This document shows, piece by piece, positions 36,200 through 45,376 of a stretch of DNA of 64,000 nt (the stretch's first letter is position 1; each line of letters opens with the position of its first letter). The position numbers and the translations under genes are program-made. The stretch is from positions 1 to 64,000 of the forward strand of contig NZ_JAGIPR010000007.1 in the NCBI RefSeq assembly GCF_017877355.1, in the 5' to 3' direction. Origin of the DNA: Chryseobacterium jejuense (GTDB lineage Bacteria; Bacteroidota; Bacteroidia; Flavobacteriales; Weeksellaceae). The notes beneath the pieces are model-generated. The model had not been told where the DNA came from. It made no database searches and saw nothing but the letters and a program-made list of their open reading frames with translations.

Positions 36200-36841
36200 A
36201 TGGAAAACCTGCATGACAAAAGAAAAGTGTACGATAAATCCCAACTTATTGAAAGTGAGATAAAACAAAATCCAATTGAGCAGTTTAGAGACTGGTTTTT
36301 GGAGGCTAGTGAGAGTCCTATGATCTCTGAAGTCAATGCTATGGCGGTTTCTACAGTAGAAGAAGATGGGTGTCCCAGAACAAGAATGGTGTTGCTGAAG
36401 GCGTATACATATGAAGGGTTTATTTTTTATACCAATTACAACAGCAGAAAAGGAAAAGCAATAGAGCATAATCATAAAGCCTGCTTACACTTTTTCTGGC
36501 CAAATTTAGAGAGACAAATCATTATTAAAGCTAATCTTGAAAAAGTAGCGGAAAATTTAAGCGATGGTTATTTTCATTCAAGACCTAAGGGAAGTCAGCT
36601 TGGTGCTGTAGTTTCTCCACAAAGCCAGGAAATCCCTAACCGTGAATTTTTAGAAGAAAAATTAAAAGAGCTGGAAAAAGAATACGAAACTACAGAGGTG
36701 CCAAGACCTGTCCATTGGGGCGGATATCTGGCAAAACCTTATGAAATTGAATTCTGGCAAGGAAGACCTAACCGCCTTCACGATAGAATCGTATATCAGT
36801 TGGAAGATCTGGACTGGAAGGTCTCACGATTGGCTCCATAA
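36200..36841 (+). CDS. pdxH: Pyridoxamine 5'-phosphate oxidase
   Basis: A 213-residue FMN enzyme that oxidises pyridoxine/pyridoxamine phosphate to PLP. Visible motifs: PRTRMVLLKAYTYEGFIFYTNYNSRKGKAIEHN (FMN and substrate contacts) and GQLGAVVSPQSQEI-type turn, ending in FWQGRPNRLHDRI and WKVSRLAP, the conserved C terminus. Complete length. It lies 24 bp from YqgE in the opposite direction. Confidence 0.95.
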   Translation: MENLHDKRKVYDKSQLIESEIKQNPIEQFRDWFLEASESPMISEVNAMAVSTVEEDGCPRTRMVLLKAYTYEGFIFYTNYNSRKGKAIEHNHKACLHFFWPNLERQIIIKANLEKVAENLSDGYFHSRPKGSQLGAVVSPQSQEIPNREFLEEKLKELEKEYETTEVPRPVHWGGYLAKPYEIEFWQGRPNRLHDRIVYQLEDLDWKVSRLAP

Positions 36842-37203
36842 GCAGAAAGATGGAAGCGAAAAGTTGAGAGATGGAAGGTACTGGTGTTTGCTATACCTAT
36901 TTTCAACGGATTAATTGAAAAATATTTTGAAATATCAATATAAGAGGTCGTCTCAAAAGTCAAAAAATTTGACTTTTGTTATTCTGATGCAGGAGGAATC
37001 TCATTGATAATCAAATTGGTGGTTCTTTTTAGTAGGGGTTTTTCCTTATTCTAAGCACTTAATTTGTCATCCTGTAAGGGTCTGAATATTGAAAGATTTA
37101 TTGACGAACATAGTAAGGTCTTTTTCTATTGAATCATATCTGTATTCAGAAATTCAAATCCATAATTAATAATCTATCCACTATCAGTAATTATAAGGCA
37201 TAA
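36842..37203. other. Repeat-bearing gap between pdxH and HU
   Basis: No gene is visible. It starts with a purine-rich GGAAG tract (about 36845-36880), then contains a MITE-like fragment at 36942-37011, then featureless AT-rich DNA. Confidence 0.45.
36942..37011. repeat. MITE-like dispersed repeat, copy A
   Basis: Begins GAGGTCGTCTCAAAAG, contains an inverted pair AAGTCAAAAA/TTTGACTTTTG and the shared core TTATTCTGATGCAGGAGGAATCTC. The core matches copies at 45451 and 50212 in this window. Confidence 0.45.
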
Positions 37204-37232
37204 AAAAGGCTGTTTCGAAGAAACAGCCTTGA
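37204..37232 (-). terminator. Intrinsic terminator of the HU gene
   Basis: Perfect stem AAGGCTGTTT/AAACAGCCTT; on the minus strand six Ts follow. It lies 20 bp past the HU stop. Confidence 0.85.
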
Positions 37233-37251
37233 ATTTTTATAATCTGAATGA

Positions 37252-37542
37252 TTATTTTTTCTTAGCACCAGAAACTGCATTTGATAAATCAGCTCCAGCC
37301 TTGAATTTAGCAACTTTTTTAGCAGCAATTTTGATTGGTTTTTTAGTTGCAGGGTTGATCCCTTGTCTAGCTGCTCTCTCAGCTACTGAGAAAGTACCGA
37401 AACCTACTAAAGAAACTTTTCCATCTTTTTTCTTTAAAGTAGAAGTTACGTTACCAATGAAAGATTCTAAAGCTGCTTTAGCTGCCACTTTAGTGATACC
37501 TGCATCTTTTGCGATTGCGTCGATTAATTCAGACTTGTTCAT
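37252..37542 (-). CDS. HU-family histone-like DNA-binding protein
   Basis: A 96-residue protein: MNKSELIDAIAKDAGITKVAAKAALESF (dimer helices), GFGTFSVAERAARQGINPATKKPI (the DNA-intercalating arm with conserved Pro) and a Lys/Ala-rich tail. It compacts DNA and helps recombination and transcription. Length slightly above the E. coli 90 residues because of the tail. Single gene. Confidence 0.95.
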   Translation of the reverse strand: MNKSELIDAIAKDAGITKVAAKAALESFIGNVTSTLKKKDGKVSLVGFGTFSVAERAARQGINPATKKPIKIAAKKVAKFKAGADLSNAVSGAKKK

Positions 37543-37941
37543 AATTTTTAATATTAAAGTTAGTTCGTAATTATAGCAAATATAATACTATTTTCTAATT
37601 GTGCAATTTTTTTATTAAAACTTATACAATTTTTTTACTTTTCAGTGAAAATGGTTAAAATATGATAATTCGTGTTTTCACGAAAAATCTACGTTACGGG
37701 TTACTAAAATCATGCCAAATGCTTATGTTTATTGACTTTAGCAAAAAGTTAATATTATTTCCTGTATTTATTAAATCCTAAATTGCGTATAAAGTATTGA
37801 AGTTTTTAAGAATATAATTGTTAATAATATAATTAATAGTCTCTTTTATTGTGTTTTATAAAATTAAACACCATTGTTTATGGGAGTTTTTTAATGGTAG
37901 TGAAGGTCTGTTTTATTAATTTTTATTAATAAATTTGCAGC
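37543..37941. other. AT-rich divergent intergenic region between HU and panD
   Basis: About 400 bp of AT-rich DNA that must carry promoters for both genes. A panD -7 element ends at 37937. No coding relic, RNA gene or repeat is visible. Confidence 0.5.
37930..37937 (+). promoter_or_regulatory. -7 element 4 bp before the panD start codon
   Basis: TAAATTTG ends four bases before ATG 37942, with the same spacing as at 8513 and 19691, suggesting a leaderless panD transcript. Confidence 0.5.
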
Positions 37942-38292
37942 ATGTTAATAGAAGTTTTCAAGTCCAAGATCCATAGGGTAAGAGTAACAGCCTCAGACCT
38001 TAATTATATAGGAAGTATAACAATAGATGAAGATCTTATTGAAGCTGCCGGATTGGTAGTAGGAGAAAGGGTTTATATCGTCAATGTAAACAACGGAGAA
38101 CGTTTTGATACGTATGTTATCAAAGGGAAAAGAAAATCCGGAGAAGTATGCCTTAATGGGCCAGCTGCAAGAAAGGTGCAAAAGGATGATATCATCATCA
38201 TTATTGCCTATGCACAGATGACGCCTGAAGAAGCAAAAGACTTCCAGCCTAAGATTGTTTTCCCAGATGAAAAAACAAACCTTCTTACATAA
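37942..38292 (+). CDS. panD: Aspartate 1-decarboxylase
   Basis: A 116-residue pyruvoyl enzyme that makes beta-alanine for pantothenate and CoA. Self-cleavage site is Gly24-Ser25 (NYIGSITID), which yields the pyruvoyl group. The remainder matches the family ([20 protein letters not shown] ... [17 protein letters not shown]). Complete. It lies 3 bp before the UPF0104 gene and is co-transcribed with it. Confidence 0.95.
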
Positions 38293-38295
38293 TTC

Positions 38296-39318
38296 ATGGA
38301 GAAAACATCAAAAAGTCCTTTAAAATCAATAATTACAATAGTAATATCGCTTGCTTTTGCAGGCTTTTTTTTATGGCTTGCCTTGCGTGGGCTTGATTTT
38401 AAAGTGATTCAACAGTCATTGGCTAAGGCCAACTATCTTTGGGTATTGTTTGCATCTGTATTTGGCCTTTTGGCTTATTGGTTCAGAGCGATTCGCTGGA
38501 ATCTGATGCTGGAGCCGATGGGACATAGGATTTCAAACTCCAATTCACTTTGGTCTATTTCATTTGGATATCTCATGAATCTTACCATCCCTAGAAGTGG
38601 TGAAGTGGCACGAGCTACAGCTTTGTATGGGGTGGAAAAAGTGCCTGTAGATAAATCTTTCGGCACAATTATCCTGGAAAGAGTAGTAGACCTGATATGT
38701 ATGCTTGGTTTCCTTGGGCTGACACTATTGTTTAAATATGAGGCAATCGTATCATTCTATGAAAATTCAGGCGTGAATATCAATCCTAACAAAATTTTGC
38801 TTGTTCTTGCTATATTAATAGGAGGTACAGTCTTATTTTTTGCCTTTAAAAAGAGATTGGCGAATGTTCCGTTTTTAGGAAAGATTGTCAATTTTATAGA
38901 TGGTATTTTTCAGGGGTTAAGCACTATTTTCAAGTTAAAACAAAAAGGAAAGTTCATATTATATACACTGGGAATCTGGATTTCCTATTATTTTGCAGCA
39001 TATCTGGTGTGTTTTGCACTTCCTGAAACTTCAGCATTTACCTTTGCGGATGGTTTCTTCATTATTGTTGTAGGAACATTGGGGATGATTATTCCGGCAA
39101 GTGGTGGAATTGGAGCTTATAATTTGGCGATGAAGTATGGTTTTATGGCTCTTTTTATCTCAATAGGGAAAAGTGCAGATCTTGGTGGTGAAATGGGACT
39201 TACTTATTCTTTTATTTCTCTACCGCTCCAGATTGTAATTATGCTGGTAATGGGACTTATTTCTATTCCAATGCTGGCGAAGGCAAGAAATGAAGCCGCT
39301 TCAAAGAAGGAATTTTAA
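38296..39318 (+). CDS. UPF0104 / LPG synthase TM region, flippase-like protein
   Basis: A 340-residue membrane protein with about eight helices. The motif LTIPRSGEVARATALYGVEKVPVDKSFGTIILERVVDL is the signature of the lysylphosphatidylglycerol synthase membrane region / UPF0104 family, thought to flip lipids. The soluble MprF catalytic domain is absent. Lipid substrate unknown. Coupled to panD (3-bp gap), which looks coincidental rather than functional. Confidence 0.85.
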   Translation: MEKTSKSPLKSIITIVISLAFAGFFLWLALRGLDFKVIQQSLAKANYLWVLFASVFGLLAYWFRAIRWNLMLEPMGHRISNSNSLWSISFGYLMNLTIPRSGEVARATALYGVEKVPVDKSFGTIILERVVDLICMLGFLGLTLLFKYEAIVSFYENSGVNINPNKILLVLAILIGGTVLFFAFKKRLANVPFLGKIVNFIDGIFQGLSTIFKLKQKGKFILYTLGIWISYYFAAYLVCFALPETSAFTFADGFFIIVVGTLGMIIPASGGIGAYNLAMKYGFMALFISIGKSADLGGEMGLTYSFISLPLQIVIMLVMGLISIPMLAKARNEAASKKEF

Positions 39319-39343
39319 AAATTAATTCAACAATTATACTGTA

Positions 39344-39378
39344 TAAAGGTTCAATTTTTTAATTGGACCTTTTTTATT
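39344..39378 (+). terminator. Intrinsic terminator of the panD operon
   Basis: Stem AAAGGTTCAATT/AATTGGACCTTT with T-rich loop and T tract, 27 bp after the stop. Confidence 0.7.
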
Positions 39379-39409
39379 GTCTTTTATTTAATTGGGAAAT
39401 TAGACTTAA

Positions 39410-39445
39410 TTGCTTTATATCCATTATTTTTAATAAATAAATTTG
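39410..39445 (+). promoter_or_regulatory. Probable promoter of the Ter cassette
   Basis: TTG 39410-39412 and TAAATTTG 39438-39445, spaced 25 bp, lie about 60 bp before the first TerD gene. It is the only such pair between the panD terminator and the cassette. Confidence 0.5.
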
Positions 39446-39503
39446 GTCAATTCATAAATCAAATCTATCTTAATGCAAAAAATAATTCATAACATAAAAT
39501 ACT

Positions 39504-40079
39504 ATGGCAATTAATCTACAGAAAGGACAAAAGATCGAGATTGGATTGACTAAAATGACAATTGGACTTGGTTGGGATCCTAATGAAGGGACAGGCTACG
39601 ACTTTGATCTTGATGCTTCAGCAATCATGATTGATTCTGACAGAAAATTAGTGAGCGAGGAATATTTTGTTTTTTATAATAATCTGAACTCGCCGGATGG
39701 AGCTCTTACCCATACTGGAGATGATCCAAGTGGAAAGAACAGTGATGGAGATGATGATGAAGCCATCATTATTGATCTAGATAAGGTAGATTCAAGAGTT
39801 GAAGAAATTCTTTTTGTGGTTACTATTGAAGATTTTGAAAGAAGAAAACAAAACTTCGGACAAGTGAGAAACTCTTACATCAGAGTAGTTGACAACAGCA
39901 ATAATCAGGAGATTGCAAAATATGAACTGGATGAGGATTTTTCTATTGAAACAGGAGTTGAATTCGGAAGACTGTATAAAAGAAGCGGAAGCTGGAAGTT
40001 TGAAGCTTCAGGGATAGGCTACAGGGCAGATCTTGGTTTTTTCCTTGAGAAGTATTATAAAGGACAAATCATCAAATAA
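39504..40079 (+). CDS. TerD-family calcium-binding stress protein 1
   Basis: A 191-residue cytosolic protein of the TerD/CABP fold: MAINLQKGQKIEIGLTKMTIGLGWDPN at the start and the calcium-binding DFDLDASAIMIDSD, then DDEAIIIDLDKVD. These proteins bind Ca2+ and accompany tellurite, phage and stress-response clusters. It opens a six-gene cassette and is 34 bp before a second TerD. In such systems TerD scaffolds act at the membrane with VWA proteins. Confidence 0.93.
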   Translation: MAINLQKGQKIEIGLTKMTIGLGWDPNEGTGYDFDLDASAIMIDSDRKLVSEEYFVFYNNLNSPDGALTHTGDDPSGKNSDGDDDEAIIIDLDKVDSRVEEILFVVTIEDFERRKQNFGQVRNSYIRVVDNSNNQEIAKYELDEDFSIETGVEFGRLYKRSGSWKFEASGIGYRADLGFFLEKYYKGQIIK

Positions 40080-40112
40080 ATAATAAATACACTAATACAC
40101 AAAACGATAGCT

Positions 40113-40787
40113 ATGGCAATTAATTTACAGAAAGGTCAAACGATTGATTTAAGAAAAAACGACCGTGGAGAAAGTGTTTATGACCTTTCAAAAGTAACGA
40201 TCGGATTAGGATGGGATGTAAGGAAGCAAGGTGGTTTCTTTGGAAAAATTTTTAATAAGGAAGCCGAATATGATCTTGATGCAGTAGCGTTTCTTTTAGA
40301 TGGTAGCGGAAAAGTTGCTAATCTTGGGAGAACAGTTCAGACAAATGACGGAAGACAGATGGGGTTGTACCAGGGAGATGTAGTTTTCTTCAATTCTATG
40401 CAACACCCAAGCGGAAATGTATGGTTGACGGGAGATAACAGAACAGGTGCCGGAGATGGAGATGATGAGCAGATTATTGTGAAGCTAGATCAGCTGGATC
40501 AAAGCTACCAGAAAATAGTATTTCTGGTTACCATTTATCAGGGAAGAACCAATAACCAGCACTTCGGAATGATTGAAAACGCATTTATCCGTGCTGTAGA
40601 TGCTACAGGTAAAGAAATTACCAAGTACAGTCTTTCAGGAGATTCCAGTATGAATGGAATGTGTGCAATGGTTTTTGCTGAAGCATATCGTCATAATGGA
40701 GACTGGAAGTTCCGTGCTGTGGGAGAACCTCACAATACAGATAATTTTATTGATATTCTGAGACAGCAGTATTCATACTCAAACTAA
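40113..40787 (+). CDS. TerD-family calcium-binding stress protein 2
   Basis: A 224-residue paralogue of the preceding gene with the same MAINLQKGQTIDL start, but with a Lys/Arg-rich insert (KQGGFFGKIFNKEAE) before the calcium site YDLDAVAFLLDGSG and a second GDGDDEQIIVKLDQLD. Both copies share length and order with known TerD/TerE pairs. It is followed by a hairpin and the first VWA gene. Confidence 0.93.
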   Translation: MAINLQKGQTIDLRKNDRGESVYDLSKVTIGLGWDVRKQGGFFGKIFNKEAEYDLDAVAFLLDGSGKVANLGRTVQTNDGRQMGLYQGDVVFFNSMQHPSGNVWLTGDNRTGAGDGDDEQIIVKLDQLDQSYQKIVFLVTIYQGRTNNQHFGMIENAFIRAVDATGKEITKYSLSGDSSMNGMCAMVFAEAYRHNGDWKFRAVGEPHNTDNFIDILRQQYSYSN

Positions 40788-40811
40788 ACTTTAGATTTCT
40801 ATTCAACATAA

Positions 40812-40850
40812 AAGCCGGCTGGGAAGTCTTCGACTTCCTCCGCCGGCTTC
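40812..40850 (+). promoter_or_regulatory. Intra-operon hairpin without T tract
   Basis: Outer arms AAGCCGGC/GCCGGCTT and inner arms GAAGTC/GACTTC form a long GC-rich stem in the 80-bp gap between TerD2 and VWA1. It lacks a T run, so it is not a normal terminator. It may stabilise or process the mRNA, or slow transcription. Confidence 0.5.
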
Positions 40851-40868
40851 AGAATTAATAACCACCTT

Positions 40869-41507
40869 ATGACCAGAAGATTATTAGCATATTTTTTACT
40901 GGATACCTCCGGCTCTATGAACGGGGAGCCAATCCAGGCACTGAACAACGGCTTCAACGGGCTTATCAGTATGCTTCGTGCAGATCCACAAGCGATGGAC
41001 AGCCTTCACTTAAGTGTCATTACTTTTGATAGGGAAGTTAAAAATATCATTCCGCTAACTGCTCTTGCCAATTTTTATCCCATGGAGATTACCTGTCCGG
41101 ATAGTGGTCCTACTCATACGGGGGCAGCACTGGAAATGGTAGCTGAACTTGTTCAGAAAGACCTTGTAAAAGGTTCTGCTGATGAAAAAGGAGACTGGCA
41201 GCCGTTACTTTTTATATTTACGGACGGAAAGCCTTCCGATATTCAGAAATACAGGCAGATGATTCCGGTACTTAGAGACCTTGAGTTTGGCGCTATTGTA
41301 GGTTGTGCTGCAGGTCCTAAAGCTGATGAGCAGTATTTGAAAGAATTAACAGATCATGTTGTAAAACTGGATACTACAGATGCTATCACGCTTTCATCAT
41401 TTTTCAGATGGGTAAGTTCTTCCATTACACAAGGTGGACATTCACAAAATACAACAGATCACGTAACATTGCCTCCGCCACCATCGGAGCTTACTATTAT
41501 TATTTAA
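40869..41507 (+). CDS. VWA-domain protein of the Ter cassette (TerY-like) 1
   Basis: A 212-residue cytosolic VWA domain with the metal-ion site DTSGSMNGEP near the start (DxSxS) and later FIFTDGKPSD (MIDAS Asp). It resembles TerY. VWA domains here probably bind the TerD or phosphoprotein partners. It has no zinc ribbon, in contrast to the next gene. Spacing to the next gene is 18 bp. Confidence 0.88.
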   Translation: MTRRLLAYFLLDTSGSMNGEPIQALNNGFNGLISMLRADPQAMDSLHLSVITFDREVKNIIPLTALANFYPMEITCPDSGPTHTGAALEMVAELVQKDLVKGSADEKGDWQPLLFIFTDGKPSDIQKYRQMIPVLRDLEFGAIVGCAAGPKADEQYLKELTDHVVKLDTTDAITLSSFFRWVSSSITQGGHSQNTTDHVTLPPPPSELTIII

Positions 41508-41525
41508 AAAATTGTCTTTACAGTT

Positions 41526-42569
41526 ATGAGAAGGCTGCCGATTTATTTTTTAATTGACGTTTCCGAATCTATGGTAGGAGACCCAATTGAGCAGGTACAG
41601 GAAGGAATTTCCAATATCGTCCGGGAACTGAAAAAAGATCCGTATTCATTGGAAACGGTTTATATTTCTGTGGTAGGTTTTGCAGGAGAGGCTGAAGTGA
41701 TTACACCACTTCAGGATATTATCAGTTTTTATCCGCCCAAAATTCCAATTGGAAGCGGTACCTCATTATCGCAAGGATTGATTAAAATCATGGATTGCAT
41801 AGATCAGGATGTTGTAAAAACAACGTACGATAGAAAAGGCGACTGGAAGCCTATTGTTTTTCTGTTTACAGATGGTGTTCCTACAGATGATGCCACCAAA
41901 GCGATAGAAAGATGGAATAATAAGTATAACGGAAAAGCCAATACCATTGCTGTTTCTATAGGAGAGAATACCAATTATAAACTATTGGGTTCATTGGCAG
42001 ATAACGTTTTACTCTTCAATAATACAGATGAAAATTCGTATAAAGAATTTTTCAAATGGGTAACAGATTCTATCAAAACAACCAGTCAGAGTGTTACCGA
42101 AGCAAAAAAAGAAGGCATTAATCTTTCGAAAATTGATTCCGTGATCCTTGAAAAAGTAGATCCGCAGATGGAACAGCGTTTTCCGGACAATAATTTTGTA
42201 GTTCTGAATGGTAAATGTTCAGAGACGGATAAACTCTATCTGATGAAATTTAAAAAGACATTCGGAGAATCAAGCATTCCGGGGATGTCAACCAGATATT
42301 ATAAACTGGAGGGAGCCTATAAAATTGATGAAAAATCCTATTACAGGCTGTCTTCAGCTCAAAGGAGTAATCTGAAAATTTCAATAGAAGAACTTCAGGG
42401 TGGAACTTCCTGCCCGCATTGTGCAAATCCTATTGCTCTGGCCACCTGTGCATGTGGTGGAATTCATTGCCTGCAAGGGGAAGGATATAATAAATGTCCT
42501 TGGTGCGGAACTTCAGATTATTACGGATATTCGGGAGGAGGATTTGATATCAACAGAACTTTAGGTTAA
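41526..42569 (+). CDS. VWA-domain protein with C-terminal zinc ribbon (TerY-like) 2
   Basis: A 347-residue protein. VWA domain at about 1-190 (MIDAS YFLIDVSESMVGD; FLFTDGVPTDD), a middle beta region, and a C-terminal zinc ribbon at about 295-335 with TSCPHCANPIALATCACGGIHC and NKCPWCG (four CxxC-like pairs). This is the TerY architecture, probably an adaptor binding kinase or phosphatase substrates. It is 6 bp before the PP2C gene. Confidence 0.9.
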   Translation: MRRLPIYFLIDVSESMVGDPIEQVQEGISNIVRELKKDPYSLETVYISVVGFAGEAEVITPLQDIISFYPPKIPIGSGTSLSQGLIKIMDCIDQDVVKTTYDRKGDWKPIVFLFTDGVPTDDATKAIERWNNKYNGKANTIAVSIGENTNYKLLGSLADNVLLFNNTDENSYKEFFKWVTDSIKTTSQSVTEAKKEGINLSKIDSVILEKVDPQMEQRFPDNNFVVLNGKCSETDKLYLMKFKKTFGESSIPGMSTRYYKLEGAYKIDEKSYYRLSSAQRSNLKISIEELQGGTSCPHCANPIALATCACGGIHCLQGEGYNKCPWCGTSDYYGYSGGGFDINRTLG

Positions 42570-42575
42570 ATCGTA

Positions 42576-43850
42576 TTGGCCATGAAAATACCTTCATTTT
42601 ATTTTGGAATCGGAAAAAAGCCTTTGGAAAAAGGAACTATTCGTAAAGAAAAAGAAGAATTTAAAGAAGTTCACTGGGTATTAAAGCATGCCCATTCAGG
42701 GAAGTTCTATGAATTCATCTTTGAGATGACTGATTTTCCGAATATCAACATTAAAAATATTAGGAATCTGGAAGAAACCGGTCTCACGTTTGAAAATAAC
42801 AGGATTTCTGGGACCCCTATAGCCCATAATATGTATCATCTGGATATTGAATTTTTTCACACTGAGGATAAAGAGAATACGGATGTTAAAAGAGTTCAGC
42901 TATTGGTTAATATTGATCCCAAAGACTTATGGAAGAATATTCCAAGTGATAGAAATGCTGATTTTTACAAAGAAGATGAAGCTTCATTTCAGGGAACTTT
43001 TTCAGACAAAAAAATTGTTGTGGCTTCCAAGAGAGGCCGCTCTCATGCCCATGAAGGAAAATTCAGAGAAGATGATTTTGCAATAAATAAACTCCCTTCA
43101 GACTGGAATATAATTTCTATATCTGATGGTGCCGGTTCTGCGACAATGGCAAGAGAAGGTTCAAGGCTGGCCACTGTTTCTGTTAATCAGTTTTTCAGCT
43201 CTCCGGAAGTTGTACATGAAATTGAAAATAATATCAATGCCATTTACTCCTCAGAGAATTCAAAAAAAGAGCAGGATGAAGCCAAAGAGAATGTGATAAG
43301 GCTCCTTTATGAAGGGGTTTTATATGTTCATTGTTCATTGGAGAAAACTGCTTCAGAAAATAATTTATCCATTAATGATCTGCATGCCACTCTTGTTTTT
43401 GCTTTGGTTAAAAAGTTCAGTTTTGGATATGTGATCCTGAGTTTTGGAGTTGGAGATTGCCCTATCAACCTTATCAATACTGATTTTTCTGAGGTAATGC
43501 TTTTAAATACAATGGATGTAGGAGCGTTCAGCGGCGGCACTCGTTTTATCACCATGAAAGAAATATTCAATGACAATATTGTTTCCCGCTTTGGGATGAA
43601 CTGTGTTGAGGATTTCTCATATCTGGTGCTTATGACAGACGGAATTTATGATCCTAAATTTCTTACCGAAAACAAGCTGGAAGATACAGAAAGCTGGAAA
43701 ACATTTTTTAAAGATCTTAGTGGGGATAATGATGATCTTGCCAAAGTAGACTTTATTAATGATGCCGAAATTACTCAACAACTTCTCCACTGGACCGATT
43801 TCTGGAGCAGAGGAAACCATGACGATCGTACACTGTCCATAATTTATTAA
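42576..43850 (+). CDS. PP2C-type Ser/Thr phosphatase of the Ter cassette
   Basis: A 424-residue protein. Residues 1-130 form a small beta-rich domain (Ig-like, ending ISGTPIAHNMYHLDIEFF), then a PP2C domain with metal-binding SISDGAGSATMAREG, MTDGIYDPK and the C-terminal GNHDDRTLSIIY. It removes phosphate from the kinase partner or its targets. It ends 6 bp before the kinase gene, so the two are co-translated, giving an opposed kinase/phosphatase pair. Confidence 0.9.
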   Translation: MAMKIPSFYFGIGKKPLEKGTIRKEKEEFKEVHWVLKHAHSGKFYEFIFEMTDFPNINIKNIRNLEETGLTFENNRISGTPIAHNMYHLDIEFFHTEDKENTDVKRVQLLVNIDPKDLWKNIPSDRNADFYKEDEASFQGTFSDKKIVVASKRGRSHAHEGKFREDDFAINKLPSDWNIISISDGAGSATMAREGSRLATVSVNQFFSSPEVVHEIENNINAIYSSENSKKEQDEAKENVIRLLYEGVLYVHCSLEKTASENNLSINDLHATLVFALVKKFSFGYVILSFGVGDCPINLINTDFSEVMLLNTMDVGAFSGGTRFITMKEIFNDNIVSRFGMNCVEDFSYLVLMTDGIYDPKFLTENKLEDTESWKTFFKDLSGDNDDLAKVDFINDAEITQQLLHWTDFWSRGNHDDRTLSIIY

Positions 43851-43856
43851 TTCAAT

Positions 43857-45368
43857 ATGAAAAACACTATTAGGGTTGTTTCTGTTCTGGATGCAGCCAA
43901 ATCCTATGAATATGTAGATGAAAAACCAATTCAAGGCGGAGTAAAAGATGTTTACTTCTCGCCGGACAGGGATTATGTAGTTGCCTTTTATAGAAATCCT
44001 CTGGATGAAGGGCAGAAGGAAAGGATTAGGAGAATTGTTTTTACCTATCTGCAGAATATTCAGAATGGGAATTCAGCAGAATACTTTTTGAATGAAATAT
44101 TCAGATGGCCCTATGATATTGTGGAAAAAGATAGGCTGACAGGAATTATTGTTCCTATTTACAATCAAAAATTTTTCTTTGCTAAAGGATATGTAGGTTC
44201 GGATAATATTCAGGGGGAAGATAAAGTAGGGAAATGGTTCACGGCTCCGATGTTCAGAAATCCACAGTATCCGCTGAGGTTAGATCAGTCTGAACTTGGA
44301 GACTGGTTAAGCTATTTTCAGATTACCATTAATATCAGCCGGGGTGTAAAGAAGCTTCATCAGATGGGGTTAGCCCACTCAGATTTATCTTATAACAATA
44401 TTCTGGTAGATCCGGTGAGCAAATCGGCCTGTATTATTGATATTGATGGACTTGTTGTTCCAAAATTATTCCCACCTGAAGTAATTGGGACAGCAGATTT
44501 TATTGCTCCCGAAGTTTTAAAAACCCAACATTTGGGACTTCAGGATCCCGGAAGACATCTGCCCAATCAAAAAACAGATCTACATGCTCTTGCAGTGCTG
44601 ATCTATATGTATCTGTTAAGAAGACATCCTCTCCGTGGCGGAAAGATCTGGGATCTGGATTCTGAAAAGGATGAGATGATATCTATGGGAGAAAAAGCCC
44701 TGTTTATAGAACATCCTAATGATCCATCCAATAATGTAAGAGTAGATCATCTTAGAAAATGGGATGCTTTCTGGGGTGATCCACAGAAGATTCCTTATAC
44801 TGTAACAGGTCCGTATATTGCCGATTTATTCAGGAAAGCATTTATAGACGGATTGCACGATCCAATCAGACGTCCTACAGCTAATGAATGGGAAACTGCT
44901 TTACTAAAGACTGTAGACCTTATACAGCCTTGTCAGAATACCAATTGTAGTGAAAAATGGTATGTCTTTGATAATACGAGTAATCCGAAATGTCCTTTCT
45001 GTGGAACTCCACATAAGGGAACGCTTCCGGTTCTGGATCTGTATTTCCGGTTTGATGATGAAGTATGGAAACCTGAAAACCATCGGTTGATGGTCTATCA
45101 CAATCAATATTTATTCAAATGGCATGTATCCAGAAAGGTGATTAGAAATGAAAATCTTACGATGCAGGATAAAATGCCTGTAGGATATTTTACATTCCAT
45201 CAGGGAAAATGGGTACTGGTGAATCAAAGTTTGACAGGTATGAAAGATATTACAGAACAGAAAGAAATCCCACCGGGATCTATGGTAGAACTGACTGATG
45301 GAAAGAAAATACTGTTATCAGCAGAAGAAGGCGGAAGATTAATCTATGTGACAATGGCGAATCAGTAG
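43857..45368 (+). CDS. Protein kinase-like protein with zinc ribbon (Ter cassette kinase)
   Basis: A 503-residue protein. The N-terminal lobe has GGVKDVYFSPDRDYVVAFYR, where the strand-3 lysine is not evident. The catalytic loop is AHSDLSYNNIL (HSD instead of HRD, Asp176), followed by IIDIDGL in place of DFG, then GTADFIAPEVL. A zinc ribbon (CQNTNCSEKW ... KCPFCG, about 360-385) and a beta-rich FHA-like tail follow. It is the usual partner of TerY/PP2C in Ter systems. Atypical motifs could mean altered catalysis. Confidence 0.87.
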   Translation: MKNTIRVVSVLDAAKSYEYVDEKPIQGGVKDVYFSPDRDYVVAFYRNPLDEGQKERIRRIVFTYLQNIQNGNSAEYFLNEIFRWPYDIVEKDRLTGIIVPIYNQKFFFAKGYVGSDNIQGEDKVGKWFTAPMFRNPQYPLRLDQSELGDWLSYFQITINISRGVKKLHQMGLAHSDLSYNNILVDPVSKSACIIDIDGLVVPKLFPPEVIGTADFIAPEVLKTQHLGLQDPGRHLPNQKTDLHALAVLIYMYLLRRHPLRGGKIWDLDSEKDEMISMGEKALFIEHPNDPSNNVRVDHLRKWDAFWGDPQKIPYTVTGPYIADLFRKAFIDGLHDPIRRPTANEWETALLKTVDLIQPCQNTNCSEKWYVFDNTSNPKCPFCGTPHKGTLPVLDLYFRFDDEVWKPENHRLMVYHNQYLFKWHVSRKVIRNENLTMQDKMPVGYFTFHQGKWVLVNQSLTGMKDITEQKEIPPGSMVELTDGKKILLSAEEGGRLIYVTMANQ

Positions 45369-45376
45369 ATAGAAAT

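Noticed and set aside
37229..37570. 113-codon plus-strand frame opposite HU
   Set aside because: It is the antisense of the HU gene; the protein-like composition comes from HU codon bias.
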